Below are positions 53,266-62,037 of a DNA stretch of 64,000 bases, piece after piece. This DNA is from Halosimplex litoreum (GTDB lineage Archaea; Halobacteriota; Halobacteria; Halobacteriales; Haloarculaceae): assembly GCF_016065055.1 (NCBI RefSeq), contig NZ_CP065856.1, positions 1,363,836-1,427,835 on the forward strand. The letters are read 5' to 3'. The position numbers and the translations under genes are program-made. The first letter of the stretch is position 1. Each line of letters begins with the position of its first letter. Under the pieces are notes generated by a model. It searched no databases and was not told the origin of the DNA. It saw nothing but the letters and a program-made list of their open reading frames with translations.

Positions 53266-54375
53266 TCACGCATAACCGAGGTCTTCGAGCCGTTCGTGAA
53301 TCACCTCGTTTTCGAGGTCGGACGTGACGGTGTCGGTCGAGTCTCGCTTTTCGGGGACGTCGCAGTCGACCTGTAGTCGATCGAGTATCGCTGGGGTCAC
53401 GTCCACGTGGCGTTCCAGTTCGAACGGCTCGGTCGCGCCCCAGACACCTTGCGTCGTGTCGTGGTCCATTCGCATGTCCTTGTCGGGTCGGTAATCGGAA
53501 GCGGGTCGCATCCCGTGATCCGAGAGCACGAGCGTCGTGTCTGGGTCGATAGCGTCGACGACGTCTCCAGTCAGTCGGTCGACCAGCTCGTAGGCGTCCC
53601 GGATGATCGACGTGTCCTCTGTCGCGTGCATGATGTCGTCGAGACCCCGAAACATGAGGAACCCGACCTCCAAATCCCGCTCGGGCGAGAGTTTTTCGTA
53701 GAGTTCGACGTACTTCTCCGCGTTCGCCTCCATCCGCCGTAGATGTCGATCGCAGTACGGCCGTTCCTGTACCGACGGGTCGTTGACGGGCGACTCCTGC
53801 TCGACGTAGTATCCGGCGTCGTCCCCATCGTAGACGGTCTCCTCTAATCGTTCGGGATATACGACCGGGTTGCTAGCCTCTTCGAATTTCGGTGCAGGGA
53901 TTCCCGAAACGACGACGCCGTTGGTCTCTCGGATCGGATACGTCAGCGGAAGCCCGTATACGAGGCCGTCCCCGTCGATGTACTCCCAGAAGCGTTTGTA
54001 CGGGATGTTCGTACTGTCCACTTTGTCGCCCTTCTCGCCTTTCGTACCAGCCCCGAGTGCTCCCAGCACGCGTCCGATCAGAATACGTCGAACCAACGGG
54101 GGAAGCCACGTCTGGGTGGCGAGAGAGCGTATCGGACCGGAGAGCGGGTGATCGGAGTATGGACCGTACACGAAGCCCAACATTCCGTGCTCGGAGAAAG
54201 GAGCTCCAGTCGAGATCGTCGTCCACGCGTTCGCGCTGCTGATGTATCCGGCTTCGTCGAACGGGTGTTCGGGAAGTAACCGCCCATTCTCGGACAACGA
54301 TTCCCAAAACGGCAGATCGAACTGTGACAGGTGACGACTCGTTGCCGCGTCCCACCCGATGACGAGAGTCTCCAT
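53266..54375 (-). CDS. Type I phosphodiesterase / nucleotide-pyrophosphatase-like AP-superfamily protein
   Basis: 369 residues. LVIGWDAATSRHLSQFDLPF gives the first metal Asp, SSANAWTTISTGAPFSEHGM the Thr nucleophile region of the phosphodiesterase group, then FLMFRGLDDIMHA, TTLVLSDHGMRPASDYRPDK and DHDTTQGVWG for metal ligands. It ends EVIHERLEDLGYA. It therefore belongs to PF01663-type enzymes rather than true sulfatases, acting on phosphodiester or sugar-nucleotide bonds. Downstream end of the large minus-strand glycan operon. Confidence 0.85.
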   Translation of the reverse strand: METLVIGWDAATSRHLSQFDLPFWESLSENGRLLPEHPFDEAGYISSANAWTTISTGAPFSEHGMLGFVYGPYSDHPLSGPIRSLATQTWLPPLVRRILIGRVLGALGAGTKGEKGDKVDSTNIPYKRFWEYIDGDGLVYGLPLTYPIRETNGVVVSGIPAPKFEEASNPVVYPERLEETVYDGDDAGYYVEQESPVNDPSVQERPYCDRHLRRMEANAEKYVELYEKLSPERDLEVGFLMFRGLDDIMHATEDTSIIRDAYELVDRLTGDVVDAIDPDTTLVLSDHGMRPASDYRPDKDMRMDHDTTQGVWGATEPFELERHVDVTPAILDRLQVDCDVPEKRDSTDTVTSDLENEVIHERLEDLGYA

Positions 54376-54500
54376 AGTGGCTCAATCCGCAGGACACCTA
54401 TTAGGAGTTCTGCGTGTGAACACTGTTCACAGCCACCGATACGAACCGAGTCGCCGATCCGTGCTCTGGACCGAATTCGAAGGTACGGCCGTCTCAAAGC

Positions 54501-56462
54501 TCACTCTGGTGATCCCCCAGAGAGGGAGCGGTTGTTCGGCAATTCTTTTCGATACACTTCCGTCTGTCCGTTTGTGTAGACTTTCGATTCGGAGGGGCCG
54601 ACCGGTGAGTCGACGAACACGAATTGTCGCCCGCCGAAGGTCAGGCCGTCACTTGCCAAGACTCCCGTTCTATTCGAGAGTCCGGAATACGAGTAGACCG
54701 CTCCCGGATCGAGCACACTCGTGTTAGCCCTCCCGGTGACTCGGCCCGTCCGTTCAATCGGGACGTCCGGATTCGGTGGAACGATCCGACTCGTGTTCTC
54801 GGACCCGAAGCTTCGACCCCAGTCTTCCCCTTCGTTCAGCTGTGCGGTATCGAACTGTCGGAAGTGGGGTATTTCGTCTCCTGCCGGCGACGTGGCCTTG
54901 TCTGCGACCGGGGACGCGAGGCTCGTCACGGCCAAGAGGCAGATCACTACTGCCACGACGCCACGCCCGGCACTGATCGAAACCTGCCCGTCGGAGAACC
55001 GGTTCGTCTTGCCGAGATAATTAAAGACGATTCCTGCACAGACGTTGAACCCGAACAGACCCAAGAGTGCGTAGAACCGCTGCGGTGCGGTGTCGACGGA
55101 GTTCGTGACGATACTCACGACGAGTAGAAGCGAGACTAGCCCTATCCAGACGAGGACGTAGTCGTGCTCCCACTCGGCCCGCCGGAACATCCAGATCGCA
55201 CCGATGATAAACAGAACGAACAACAGCGTCTGTGCGGCCGTACTGACGAAGAGCACGTCGAGCGGGAGATCCGAGTATCGGCCCGGCCCACCGGCCGCTG
55301 CACCGGCCTCCGTCTCGGTCGCACCGGTCGTGACCAGAACTGCCAGTACCAACCCCGCGACCCGCGACAACAGCGCCTCCTGGTGGAGTGGATTCCCGAG
55401 GACCCCGATCGTGTACAGCCCGACGAAGAAGATCGGCGAGCCCACCGGTACCTTCTGGTACTGCCCTTTCAGAACGGTGTGGCTCAGTCCCGAAAACAGG
55501 CCGAATACGGCCAAGAAGACGAGGCCCGCGCCCGCACTGAACCGGTGTCCGAAGATGATCGCCGGTGCGAGGACGACTCCGACGGTGAACCACGCTCTTC
55601 GGTCTTCCTGACGCGACGCCTCCGACTGGTACAGTTTGGCCGCGACGATGCCGAGCAGCAGTATGATCGGATAGAAGAAGTTGAGTTTGTTCGGGTGCAT
55701 GCCACGGCCGATCATCCAGCTCATCACGCTGAATACGAGCGCGCTGTACAGCGCGACTCGTTTCGGGAACACCGGAAAGACGCCGTCCAGCATCCCGAGC
55801 AACAACACGGTTCCGGTCAACACCAGCGTCGCCAAGAGATAGTACGATACCTTCGCCGAAAGACCGGTCAGATAGGCGAACTCGGTCACGTACGCGAGAT
55901 GACCCGCGTACCGCGCCTGAGATGCGGGGATATGATAGCTTGAAAAGACAGATTCGATCACGGGAAGGTATCGATAGTTCGTGTCCGGCGCGTACATCCC
56001 CGCGGGAAAGAGGAACTGGCTGCTCCAGTAGGTGAAAAACGCCAGGACGAGGATCTGCGGGACGACCCGAACCCGACTCTCACCTCGAGCGATCTGGTAG
56101 CCGATGATCCCGGCGTAGCCACCGAACAGGACGTACATCAGGTCCGGACGGTAGTAGGTGTTGAACCGGAAGAGCACGACCATGCTCAAGACGTACAGAC
56201 TCGCCAGCAGGATCGGGACTCGCGCGTCGAGGGGGTTCGGGTCCGCGGCATCGGTGGGCGGCTCGGTATCGCGGACCCGACCGACGAGCGTCCCGACGAT
56301 AGCGATGGACGACCCGATCACGACACCGAGGACGGGGCCGACGACAGACCAGAACTCGATGGAGACGAAAAAGTACAGCAACAACCCGCCGACGGCGAGC
56401 AACAGTACCGACGCGTACGTCCGAAGCAGTGCCAACCCGCCGTGGAACGCGCGCCCGATCAT
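54501..56462 (-). CDS. Large polytopic membrane protein, GT-C/O-antigen-ligase-like
   Basis: 653 residues with about 13-14 hydrophobic segments followed by a ~130-residue extracytoplasmic tail. An early outer loop contains FPAGMYAPDTNYRYLPVIES, reminiscent of the D-x-x-Y motif loop of GT-C transferases, and HPNKLNFFYPIILLLGIVAA a later one. The tail has several Asn-Ser/Thr sequons (ENTSR, RANTS, SNRTG, NNRS). It may transfer or polymerise lipid-linked sugars outside the cell. Family not firmly recognised. Follows the GT4 gene by 64 bases. Confidence 0.65.
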   Translation of the reverse strand: MIGRAFHGGLALLRTYASVLLLAVGGLLLYFFVSIEFWSVVGPVLGVVIGSSIAIVGTLVGRVRDTEPPTDAADPNPLDARVPILLASLYVLSMVVLFRFNTYYRPDLMYVLFGGYAGIIGYQIARGESRVRVVPQILVLAFFTYWSSQFLFPAGMYAPDTNYRYLPVIESVFSSYHIPASQARYAGHLAYVTEFAYLTGLSAKVSYYLLATLVLTGTVLLLGMLDGVFPVFPKRVALYSALVFSVMSWMIGRGMHPNKLNFFYPIILLLGIVAAKLYQSEASRQEDRRAWFTVGVVLAPAIIFGHRFSAGAGLVFLAVFGLFSGLSHTVLKGQYQKVPVGSPIFFVGLYTIGVLGNPLHQEALLSRVAGLVLAVLVTTGATETEAGAAAGGPGRYSDLPLDVLFVSTAAQTLLFVLFIIGAIWMFRRAEWEHDYVLVWIGLVSLLLVVSIVTNSVDTAPQRFYALLGLFGFNVCAGIVFNYLGKTNRFSDGQVSISAGRGVVAVVICLLAVTSLASPVADKATSPAGDEIPHFRQFDTAQLNEGEDWGRSFGSENTSRIVPPNPDVPIERTGRVTGRANTSVLDPGAVYSYSGLSNRTGVLASDGLTFGGRQFVFVDSPVGPSESKVYTNGQTEVYRKELPNNRSLSGGSPE

Positions 56463-56526
56463 GGCCGTGGGCCTCGGGGGGACTCCCGGGCGTCCGCTCC
56501 GGATACGATCACCCGATCGGAGCGAG

Positions 56527-57708
56527 TCACGCTCGTTCGCCCCCCGTCAACTCCGCGTACTCGAGCTCGACGCGCGACGCGATCTCGCTCCACTCGTGGT
56601 CGCCGGCCCACGCTTCGGAGGACGCGGCCATCCGCTCGTACGTATCCGGGTCGCCCAGTAACTCCTCCATCCGGGCCGCGAGTTCGCCGATCCCGTCGCG
56701 TGGGACGAGATACCCCGTCTCGCCGTCGGCGACCGCGGTCGGGATGCCGCCGACCTCGGTGCCGATCACGGGGGTTCCGCAGGCCATCGCCTCCATGAAG
56801 ACGATCCCGAACCCCTCGTACTCGGAGGGCAGGACGAACAGCTCGACCGACGAGTACAGCGACGGTAACTCCTCGTCCGGGACGAACCCCAGGAACGACA
56901 CGTCGTCGGCGACGCCCAGATCCGACGCCAGATCTTTCAGCGACGACTCCAGTCGCCCGGTCCCGGCGATCAGCAGCTCCGCGTCGGTCCCGTCCGCCCG
57001 TGCGAACGCGCGGATCGCCTTGTCGATCCCCTTGCGCGGGTCGAGACGGCTGAGCACCAGTACCGAGGGCCGGACCTCGCTCACCGCGGGGTGGCCCCCG
57101 GACCGCTCGCTGAACCGCTCGGTGTCGATCCCCGGCGGAACCGTCCGGAGCTTCGACTCGTCGAAGCGATACAACTCGCCCAGCTGCTCGCGGGTGTGGT
57201 CGCTGACCGCGACGATCCGGTCGGCCAAGCGTCCGCTGACGGCGTCCATCACCACGTTGATCGGGTGGAACACGTACTTGAACAGGTAGTCTGGGGGGCT
57301 CTGGGGGTCGACCGACCGAGCCTCGTCGTAGGAGGTGCCGTGGCTCGTCAACACCAGCGGCGCGTCGATCGACCGGAGCAACCACGGGCCGAGCGCGACC
57401 GTCGAAGCCGGCATCAACGTTCCGTGAATCACGTCGTAGCGCTCGAAGTCGATCCGGCGTCGGCAGGCGATACTGAAATACAGCGTCGACACCACCACGA
57501 GCGGGCGCGCCTTCGTGATCCTGGTCACCGAGACGTTCTCCTGTGTCGGCGGCGGGTCGTCGCCGTCGGGGACCGCCTGGGTGTACACGTCCACGTCGTG
57601 CCCTCGTTCGCCGAGCGCGTTCGCCAGTTCGTAGGCGTAGGTCGCGCCGCCGCCCGTCCGCGGGGGGTACATCTTCGTTATCAGGCAGATCCGGAGGCCG
57701 TCGGTCAT
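56527..57708 (-). CDS. GT4 family glycosyltransferase
   Basis: 393 residues, GT-B fold. ICLITKMYPPRTGGGATYAY is the N-terminal glycine loop, LTSHGTSYDEARS the acceptor-site His, PSVLVLSRLDPRKGIDKAIR the donor-domain start, and EYEGFGIVFMEAMACGTPVI contains the E-x7-E motif, followed by GGIPTAVADGETGYLV. Start ATG overlaps the stop of the preceding sulfatase gene as ATGA, so it belongs to the tightly packed operon 60504-54501. Clearly related to the GT4 gene in the low-GC block. Confidence 0.92.
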   Translation of the reverse strand: MTDGLRICLITKMYPPRTGGGATYAYELANALGERGHDVDVYTQAVPDGDDPPPTQENVSVTRITKARPLVVVSTLYFSIACRRRIDFERYDVIHGTLMPASTVALGPWLLRSIDAPLVLTSHGTSYDEARSVDPQSPPDYLFKYVFHPINVVMDAVSGRLADRIVAVSDHTREQLGELYRFDESKLRTVPPGIDTERFSERSGGHPAVSEVRPSVLVLSRLDPRKGIDKAIRAFARADGTDAELLIAGTGRLESSLKDLASDLGVADDVSFLGFVPDEELPSLYSSVELFVLPSEYEGFGIVFMEAMACGTPVIGTEVGGIPTAVADGETGYLVPRDGIGELAARMEELLGDPDTYERMAASSEAWAGDHEWSEIASRVELEYAELTGGERA

Positions 57709-59021
57709 ATCGTCGCGTCCTCCGCGGCGAGGTCGTCCGTCACTCGGCGGATCGACGCCTTCTCGGTCCGCGTTCGGTCGTGTCGGTCGAGCACGGCTGA
57801 GAGCGACTCGACGACCGCCCCGTGATCCGCCGACACGTCTTCGGTCTCGTCGGAGTCCTCGTGGAGGTCGTAGAGCCGTTCGGTGGCCGTCTCACGGTCC
57901 CGGACGAGCTTCCACGACGGCGTGCGGACGGCCCGGCGTCGGTCGTTCTCCGTCTTCGACAGCACGGCTCGGTCGGTGTACGCCGTCGGGTCGAACCCCG
58001 TGGGGTCGGCCAGGTCGGTCAGCATGTCCGGCAGCGACCGCAGCGAGACCTGCTCGTCCACCTGCCCGCGGACGCCGGCGTTGTGGACGAACATGGGCAC
58101 CCGGATGTTCTCGTCGTACAGCGCCTGCGGGTGGCCGAAGTTACCGTGGTCGCCGACCGCCTCGCCGTGGTCCGCACAGAAGACGGTGACCGGATCGTGC
58201 GGGGCGACGGCGTCGGCGAGTTCGTCGACGAACGCGTCGACCGAGCGGACGGCGTCGCGGTAGGCGGCGCCGATCATCTCCCGGGCGTGGTCGGGGATCG
58301 CCTCGTCGGCGCTCTCCCCGTACCAGTAGCGCAGGATCGAATAGTACATCCGCCAGGCCGACGCCTCCTCGCGGAACCGCCGCGGCGTGATGTACGGCTG
58401 GTGGGAGTCGAGGACGAACACCCAGAGGAAGAACGGTTCGGACAGGTCCGACAGCTGTTCGGTGACCAGCTCGAAACTGCCCGGCCACTGTGAGAACCAC
58501 TCCTTCTTGTCGCTCCAGCCGAGAGGGTCTCCCGGAAGCGCGTCGAGGCCCGTGTCGGCCAGTTTGAACAGCGTCGAATCGGAGAGCTGCGTCGAGGAGA
58601 TGTCGTCGCTGTCGGCGCTGATCTCGAAGAATCGGTCGAAGCCCGCGTCGAAGTTGCTCTCGCGGGTGGTCCAGGGGTTGGCGGTGATCCCGGCGGTCTC
58701 GTACCCCATCGCCCCCAGCCGCTCGCTGAGGTGGCTGAACCGCGCCATGTGCCGGCCGATGCGCTGCTGGCGACCGCGCCAGTCGCCCATCGACCACTCC
58801 GGGTCCTCGGCCACGAACTCGCCCGTGAACAACACCGGGACCGACGACGGCGTGCGTGGCCCGGCCGCTATCGCCTGCGTGAACGAGAGCCCGTCGCCGG
58901 CGACCCGGTCGATGGCCGGGGTCAGGCTCGAGTCGGGATCGACGAACCCGCAGTGGTCGGCACGGAGGCTGTCGACCGTGACGAACACGAGGTTGCGTCG
59001 CTCCGCGCCGGGACTCGTCAT
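57705..59021 (-). CDS. Sulfatase-like AP-superfamily protein without LGY tail
   Basis: 438 residues. NLVFVTVDSLRADHCGFVDP supplies the metal Asp, AAGPRTPSSVPVLFTGEFV the nucleophile region, VFVLDSHQPYITPRRF and VTVFCADHGEAVGDHGNFGH the remaining ligands. There is no C/S-x-P-x-R formylglycine motif, so it may be a phosphohydrolase/transferase rather than a true sulfatase. Unlike the other four AP proteins of the island it ends in a basic/acidic helix (RRVTDDLAAEDATI) with no L-G-Y. Its ATG overlaps the stop of a 70-residue protein that does end in L-G-Y. Confidence 0.88.
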   Translation of the reverse strand: MTSPGAERRNLVFVTVDSLRADHCGFVDPDSSLTPAIDRVAGDGLSFTQAIAAGPRTPSSVPVLFTGEFVAEDPEWSMGDWRGRQQRIGRHMARFSHLSERLGAMGYETAGITANPWTTRESNFDAGFDRFFEISADSDDISSTQLSDSTLFKLADTGLDALPGDPLGWSDKKEWFSQWPGSFELVTEQLSDLSEPFFLWVFVLDSHQPYITPRRFREEASAWRMYYSILRYWYGESADEAIPDHAREMIGAAYRDAVRSVDAFVDELADAVAPHDPVTVFCADHGEAVGDHGNFGHPQALYDENIRVPMFVHNAGVRGQVDEQVSLRSLPDMLTDLADPTGFDPTAYTDRAVLSKTENDRRRAVRTPSWKLVRDRETATERLYDLHEDSDETEDVSADHGAVVESLSAVLDRHDRTRTEKASIRRVTDDLAAEDATI

Positions 59022-59230
59022 TCGTTCAGGTACCCCAGCGACTGGAGACGGTCCTCGACACCGGCGTCGTCGACCGCGAGCTCGCGCCCCTGGGCGTCGT
59101 CCTCTTCGAGACTCGCGAGCACCTCGTTCAGGACGTACCCGGCGTAGTCGTCGGCGGTCTCGAACTCCGTGTGTTCGGCGCGCGTTTCGATGCGTTCGAT
59201 CAGGTCGTCGGAAATCGAGATGTCAGCCAT
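59018..59230 (-). CDS. RHH-like small protein with sulfatase-type LGY tail
   Basis: 70 residues. The N-terminal half, ADISISDDLIERIETRAEH then TEFETADDYAGYVLNEVLA, looks like a ribbon-helix-helix (strand, helix, turn, helix); an acidic spacer (LEEDDAQGRELAVDD) leads to GVEDRLQSLGYLNE, nearly identical in pattern to the ends of four AP-superfamily proteins of the island. The gene lies two bases after one sulfatase-like gene and overlaps the next by ATGA. Could be a DNA-binding regulator, or an adaptor supplying the tail in trans. Confidence 0.8.
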   Translation of the reverse strand: MADISISDDLIERIETRAEHTEFETADDYAGYVLNEVLASLEEDDAQGRELAVDDAGVEDRLQSLGYLNE

Positions 59231-59232
59231 CG

Positions 59233-60504
59233 TTACTTGTACCCCAGCGCCGACAGTCGGTCTTCGATCTCGTCGTCGACCGCCTCGGTCTCGCTCGCCT
59301 GCGTCGTTCCCTCCGCGTCCGTTCGCTCGGCCACGTGGCCGCGCAGTTGCGCCGCCGTCTCGCCCTCCGCGTCACCGCCCGAGAGCGAGAGGTCGTCGGC
59401 CGTCGTGTCGTACTCCCCGAACCAGGTGGCCGACTCGCTCCGAGCGCTGAACCGACGGAGATGTGCGTCGCCGTCCTCGCCGCGCGCCTGCGAGACGACC
59501 ACCCGGTCGGCGTACGCTTCGGGGGAATCGACGACCGCACGCAAGTCCTCCCCGGGGAGTCCTGTCACCGGTGTGCCCGCCGTTTCGAGTGCGGTCCGCG
59601 CGACGTCGAGCGTACTGGCCGGCGTTTCGATAGTGGCCGACGGTACGTCGGGACCGGCCATCACGAGCGGGACGTGGACCAGTTCGTCGTGCAGGTATCG
59701 GGGGTGCTCGAAGTAGCCGTGTTCGCCGAAGGCGTCGCCGTGGTCGGCGGTGAGGAGGACCAGCGACTCGGAGAGAAGACCCCGCTCTTCCAAGCCGTCG
59801 AACAGCGACCGGAGCCGGTCGTCGGTGTAGTTGATCTCCGCGTCGTAGAGATCCATCAGTCGCTCGCGCTCGGCGTCGGTGATGCTCTCGGGGTCGCTTA
59901 TCGCCCGCTGATAGAGGTCCTGAGCGGCCGAATCCGGGACCGCCTCGCCGTGGAACTCGCGCTGGTACGCCGCGGGCGCCTCGTAAGGCCCGTGGGGGTC
60001 CATGTAGTGGTTCCAGAGGAAGAAGGGCCCGCCGTCCAGCGAGTCGAGCCACTCCAGCGACCGCTCGTTGATCTCCGAAGCGCGCGCGTAGTGGCGGTTC
60101 CGGACCTTGTCGAGCGCCCGCTGTGCGAGCGCCAGCAGCCTGTTCTTCCCGAGGTGGAGGTCGTCGTCGAAGTGGTCGAACCCCTGGTCGAAGCCGTAAG
60201 CCCGCGACACGAACGGGTTGGAGTGGAAGCCGGCGGTCTCGAACCCGTTCGACGCGAGCCTCGCCGCGACCGTGTCCGCGTCTCGCTGGTAGCCCGCGTC
60301 GACGGCGTCGTCCGGATACCGGCCGGTCAGGATCGACGGCACCGCCTCGCGAGTGTGCGAGCTCGCGCTGAACGCGCGGTCGAACCGCGCACCGTCCGCG
60401 GCGACGGACGCGAGAAACGGCGACGTCTCCCGCTCGTATCCGTAGCACGAGAGGTGGTCGGCCCGAAGGGCGTCGAATGTGATAAGGACGATATTCCGCG
60501 GCAT
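59233..60504 (-). CDS. Sulfatase-like AP-superfamily protein with LGY tail
   Basis: 423 residues. NIVLITFDALRADHLSCYGY is the classical start, SSHTREAVPSILTGRYPDDA the nucleophile region (no formylglycine C/S-x-P-x-R), LWNHYMDPHGPYEAP the central loop, and LVLLTADHGDAFGEHGYFEH the second metal-site motif. Ends EIEDRLSALGYK. ATG at MPRNIVLI is taken; a longer frame adds 20 non-conserved residues in a probable promoter. First gene of the operon running to 54501. Confidence 0.9.
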   Translation of the reverse strand: MPRNIVLITFDALRADHLSCYGYERETSPFLASVAADGARFDRAFSASSHTREAVPSILTGRYPDDAVDAGYQRDADTVAARLASNGFETAGFHSNPFVSRAYGFDQGFDHFDDDLHLGKNRLLALAQRALDKVRNRHYARASEINERSLEWLDSLDGGPFFLWNHYMDPHGPYEAPAAYQREFHGEAVPDSAAQDLYQRAISDPESITDAERERLMDLYDAEINYTDDRLRSLFDGLEERGLLSESLVLLTADHGDAFGEHGYFEHPRYLHDELVHVPLVMAGPDVPSATIETPASTLDVARTALETAGTPVTGLPGEDLRAVVDSPEAYADRVVVSQARGEDGDAHLRRFSARSESATWFGEYDTTADDLSLSGGDAEGETAAQLRGHVAERTDAEGTTQASETEAVDDEIEDRLSALGYK

Positions 60505-60629
60505 GGCTATCGAGTTGCTATCCCTGTCGTTCGGAGTTAATGTTTCTCCTTCACACAAATTCACACTGCCACGAAACAGCGAAACACAATTACCGTGGGC
60601 CGCGAACCGAGGACCGACGGAGTCAACCA

Positions 60630-61781
60630 GTGCATATCGCGTTCGTCTCCAACGTCGTCTACCCGTTCGTCAAGGGGGGTGCCGAGAAGCGGATCTACGA
60701 GATCGGACGCCGTCTCGCTCGGGACGGACACGCGGTGTCGGTCTACGGGCGTCACTACTGGGACGGTCCCGAAGTTATCGAGTACGAGGGGATGACACTC
60801 CGAGCGGTCGCACCCGGCGCCGACCTCTACGCCGGTGAGCGACGGTCGATCACCGAGGCGCTCGACTTCGCCGTTCGGGCCGCTCCCTCGCTCCGCTCGG
60901 CGCTGTCCGACCGCGACCACGACCTGGTCGTCGCGTCCGTGTTCCCGTACTTTCCCGTTCTCTCGGTGAAGGTCTCGGCGCTGGGCACCGACGTGCCGCT
61001 CGTCACGACCTGGCACGAGGTCTGGCGTTCGTACTGGGAGGAGTACCTCGGCCGGCTCGCCCCCTGTGGCAAGCTCGTCGAGCGGGTCACCGCGCGAACG
61101 CCGCAGCTCCCGGTCGCCGTCTCGGGCGTCACCGCCGACCGCCTCGCGACGCTCGGGCCCGACCGCGACCGGATCCGTGTCGTCCCGAACGGACTCGACA
61201 CCCAGCAGGTCCGAGCGGCGCCGCTCCCGGACGACCCCGCCGACGGTTACGACCTCCTCTACGCCGGCCGGCTGATCGAACACAAGAACGTCGACCTGCT
61301 GCTGGAGGCGTTCGAGAAGGTCGCCGCCGACCACGACGCGACCCTCGGGATCATCGGTGACGGGCCGGAGGCCGACGCGCTCCGCCGCCAGGCCGAGACG
61401 CTCGACGCCGCCGCCGACATCGAGTTCCTCGGCTTCCTCGAAGCGTACGAGGACGTGCTCGGTCACATGCGCGCCGCGGACGTCTTCGTCTCCCCATCGA
61501 CGCGCGAGGGCTTCGGGATCACGTTCGCCGAGGCGATGGCCGCCGGCTGCACGGTCGTCGCCGTCGAACACCCACACTCGGCGGCCTCGGAGGTCGTCGG
61601 CGACGCCGGCTTTCTCGCGGACCCGTCGGTCGCGGCTCTCACCGACGCGCTCGAGCGCGCCCTGGGCGGCCACAGCCCGGCCGTCGACCCGACCGAGCGC
61701 GTCGAGCGCTACGACTGGTCGTCGGTCGCACGGCAGGCCGAGCAGACGTACGAGCGTGCCATCGAGGGAGGGTGGCAGTAG
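60630..61781 (+). CDS. GT4 family glycosyltransferase
   Basis: 383 residues. HIAFVSNVVYPFVKGGAEKR gives the N-terminal loop, TTWHEVWRSYWEEYLG the acceptor site, YDLLYAGRLIEHKNVDLLLE the donor-domain start and PSTREGFGITFAEAMAAGCT the E-x7-E motif. GTG is chosen as start because it directly begins the first strand; an upstream ATG adds a Thr/His-rich stretch overlapping the divergent promoter. Divergent from the sulfatase operon; followed after one base by the next small gene. Confidence 0.9.
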   Translation: MHIAFVSNVVYPFVKGGAEKRIYEIGRRLARDGHAVSVYGRHYWDGPEVIEYEGMTLRAVAPGADLYAGERRSITEALDFAVRAAPSLRSALSDRDHDLVVASVFPYFPVLSVKVSALGTDVPLVTTWHEVWRSYWEEYLGRLAPCGKLVERVTARTPQLPVAVSGVTADRLATLGPDRDRIRVVPNGLDTQQVRAAPLPDDPADGYDLLYAGRLIEHKNVDLLLEAFEKVAADHDATLGIIGDGPEADALRRQAETLDAAADIEFLGFLEAYEDVLGHMRAADVFVSPSTREGFGITFAEAMAAGCTVVAVEHPHSAASEVVGDAGFLADPSVAALTDALERALGGHSPAVDPTERVERYDWSSVARQAEQTYERAIEGGWQ

Positions 61782-61782
61782 T

Positions 61783-62037
61783 ATGCCCGCACGAACCTCG
61801 CCCGAGCGCAACGGGGGGAGCTCCGCACGGACGAGTCCCGTGAACCCGTTCACTCCGCCAGCCCGGACCGATCTAATCAACGATTTTATACGATTCGCAG
61901 ACGTCGAATTCGGCAACGCTCCGGTTTCGCCACCGGAATCGCACCCCGGCGGCGACTGGATCCGGGCTTCCCGGTCGCCCGACCGCGTGGTCGATCGGGT
62001 GTCTCGGTCACCAGCCAGAGAGAAGCAAGGACAGTAA
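61783..62037 (+). CDS. Small protein of unknown function in the asparagine-synthase operon
   Basis: 84 residues, Pro/Arg/Ser-rich with one more hydrophobic acidic centre (RTDLINDFIRFADVEFGNA). It starts one base after the GT4 stop and its TAA overlaps the next ATG as TAATG, so it is translated as part of a four-gene unit. No domain, signal peptide or membrane helix. Possible substrate or regulator of the downstream synthase-like enzyme, but nothing in the sequence proves this. Confidence 0.6.
   Translation: MPARTSPERNGGSSARTSPVNPFTPPARTDLINDFIRFADVEFGNAPVSPPESHPGGDWIRASRSPDRVVDRVSRSPAREKQGQ

Noticed and set aside
57705-60504. True formylglycine sulfatases
   Set aside because: Neither of the two long sulfatase-like proteins shows a C/S-x-P-x-R maturation motif, so only the AP-superfamily fold is claimed.
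61783-62037. Lasso-peptide precursor next to an AsnB-like cyclase
   Set aside because: A Gly-to-Glu spacing of nine exists (GNAPVSPPE), but the penultimate leader Thr is missing, and no leader peptidase or RRE-type protein is encoded nearby. The glycan context explains the AsnB homologue as well.
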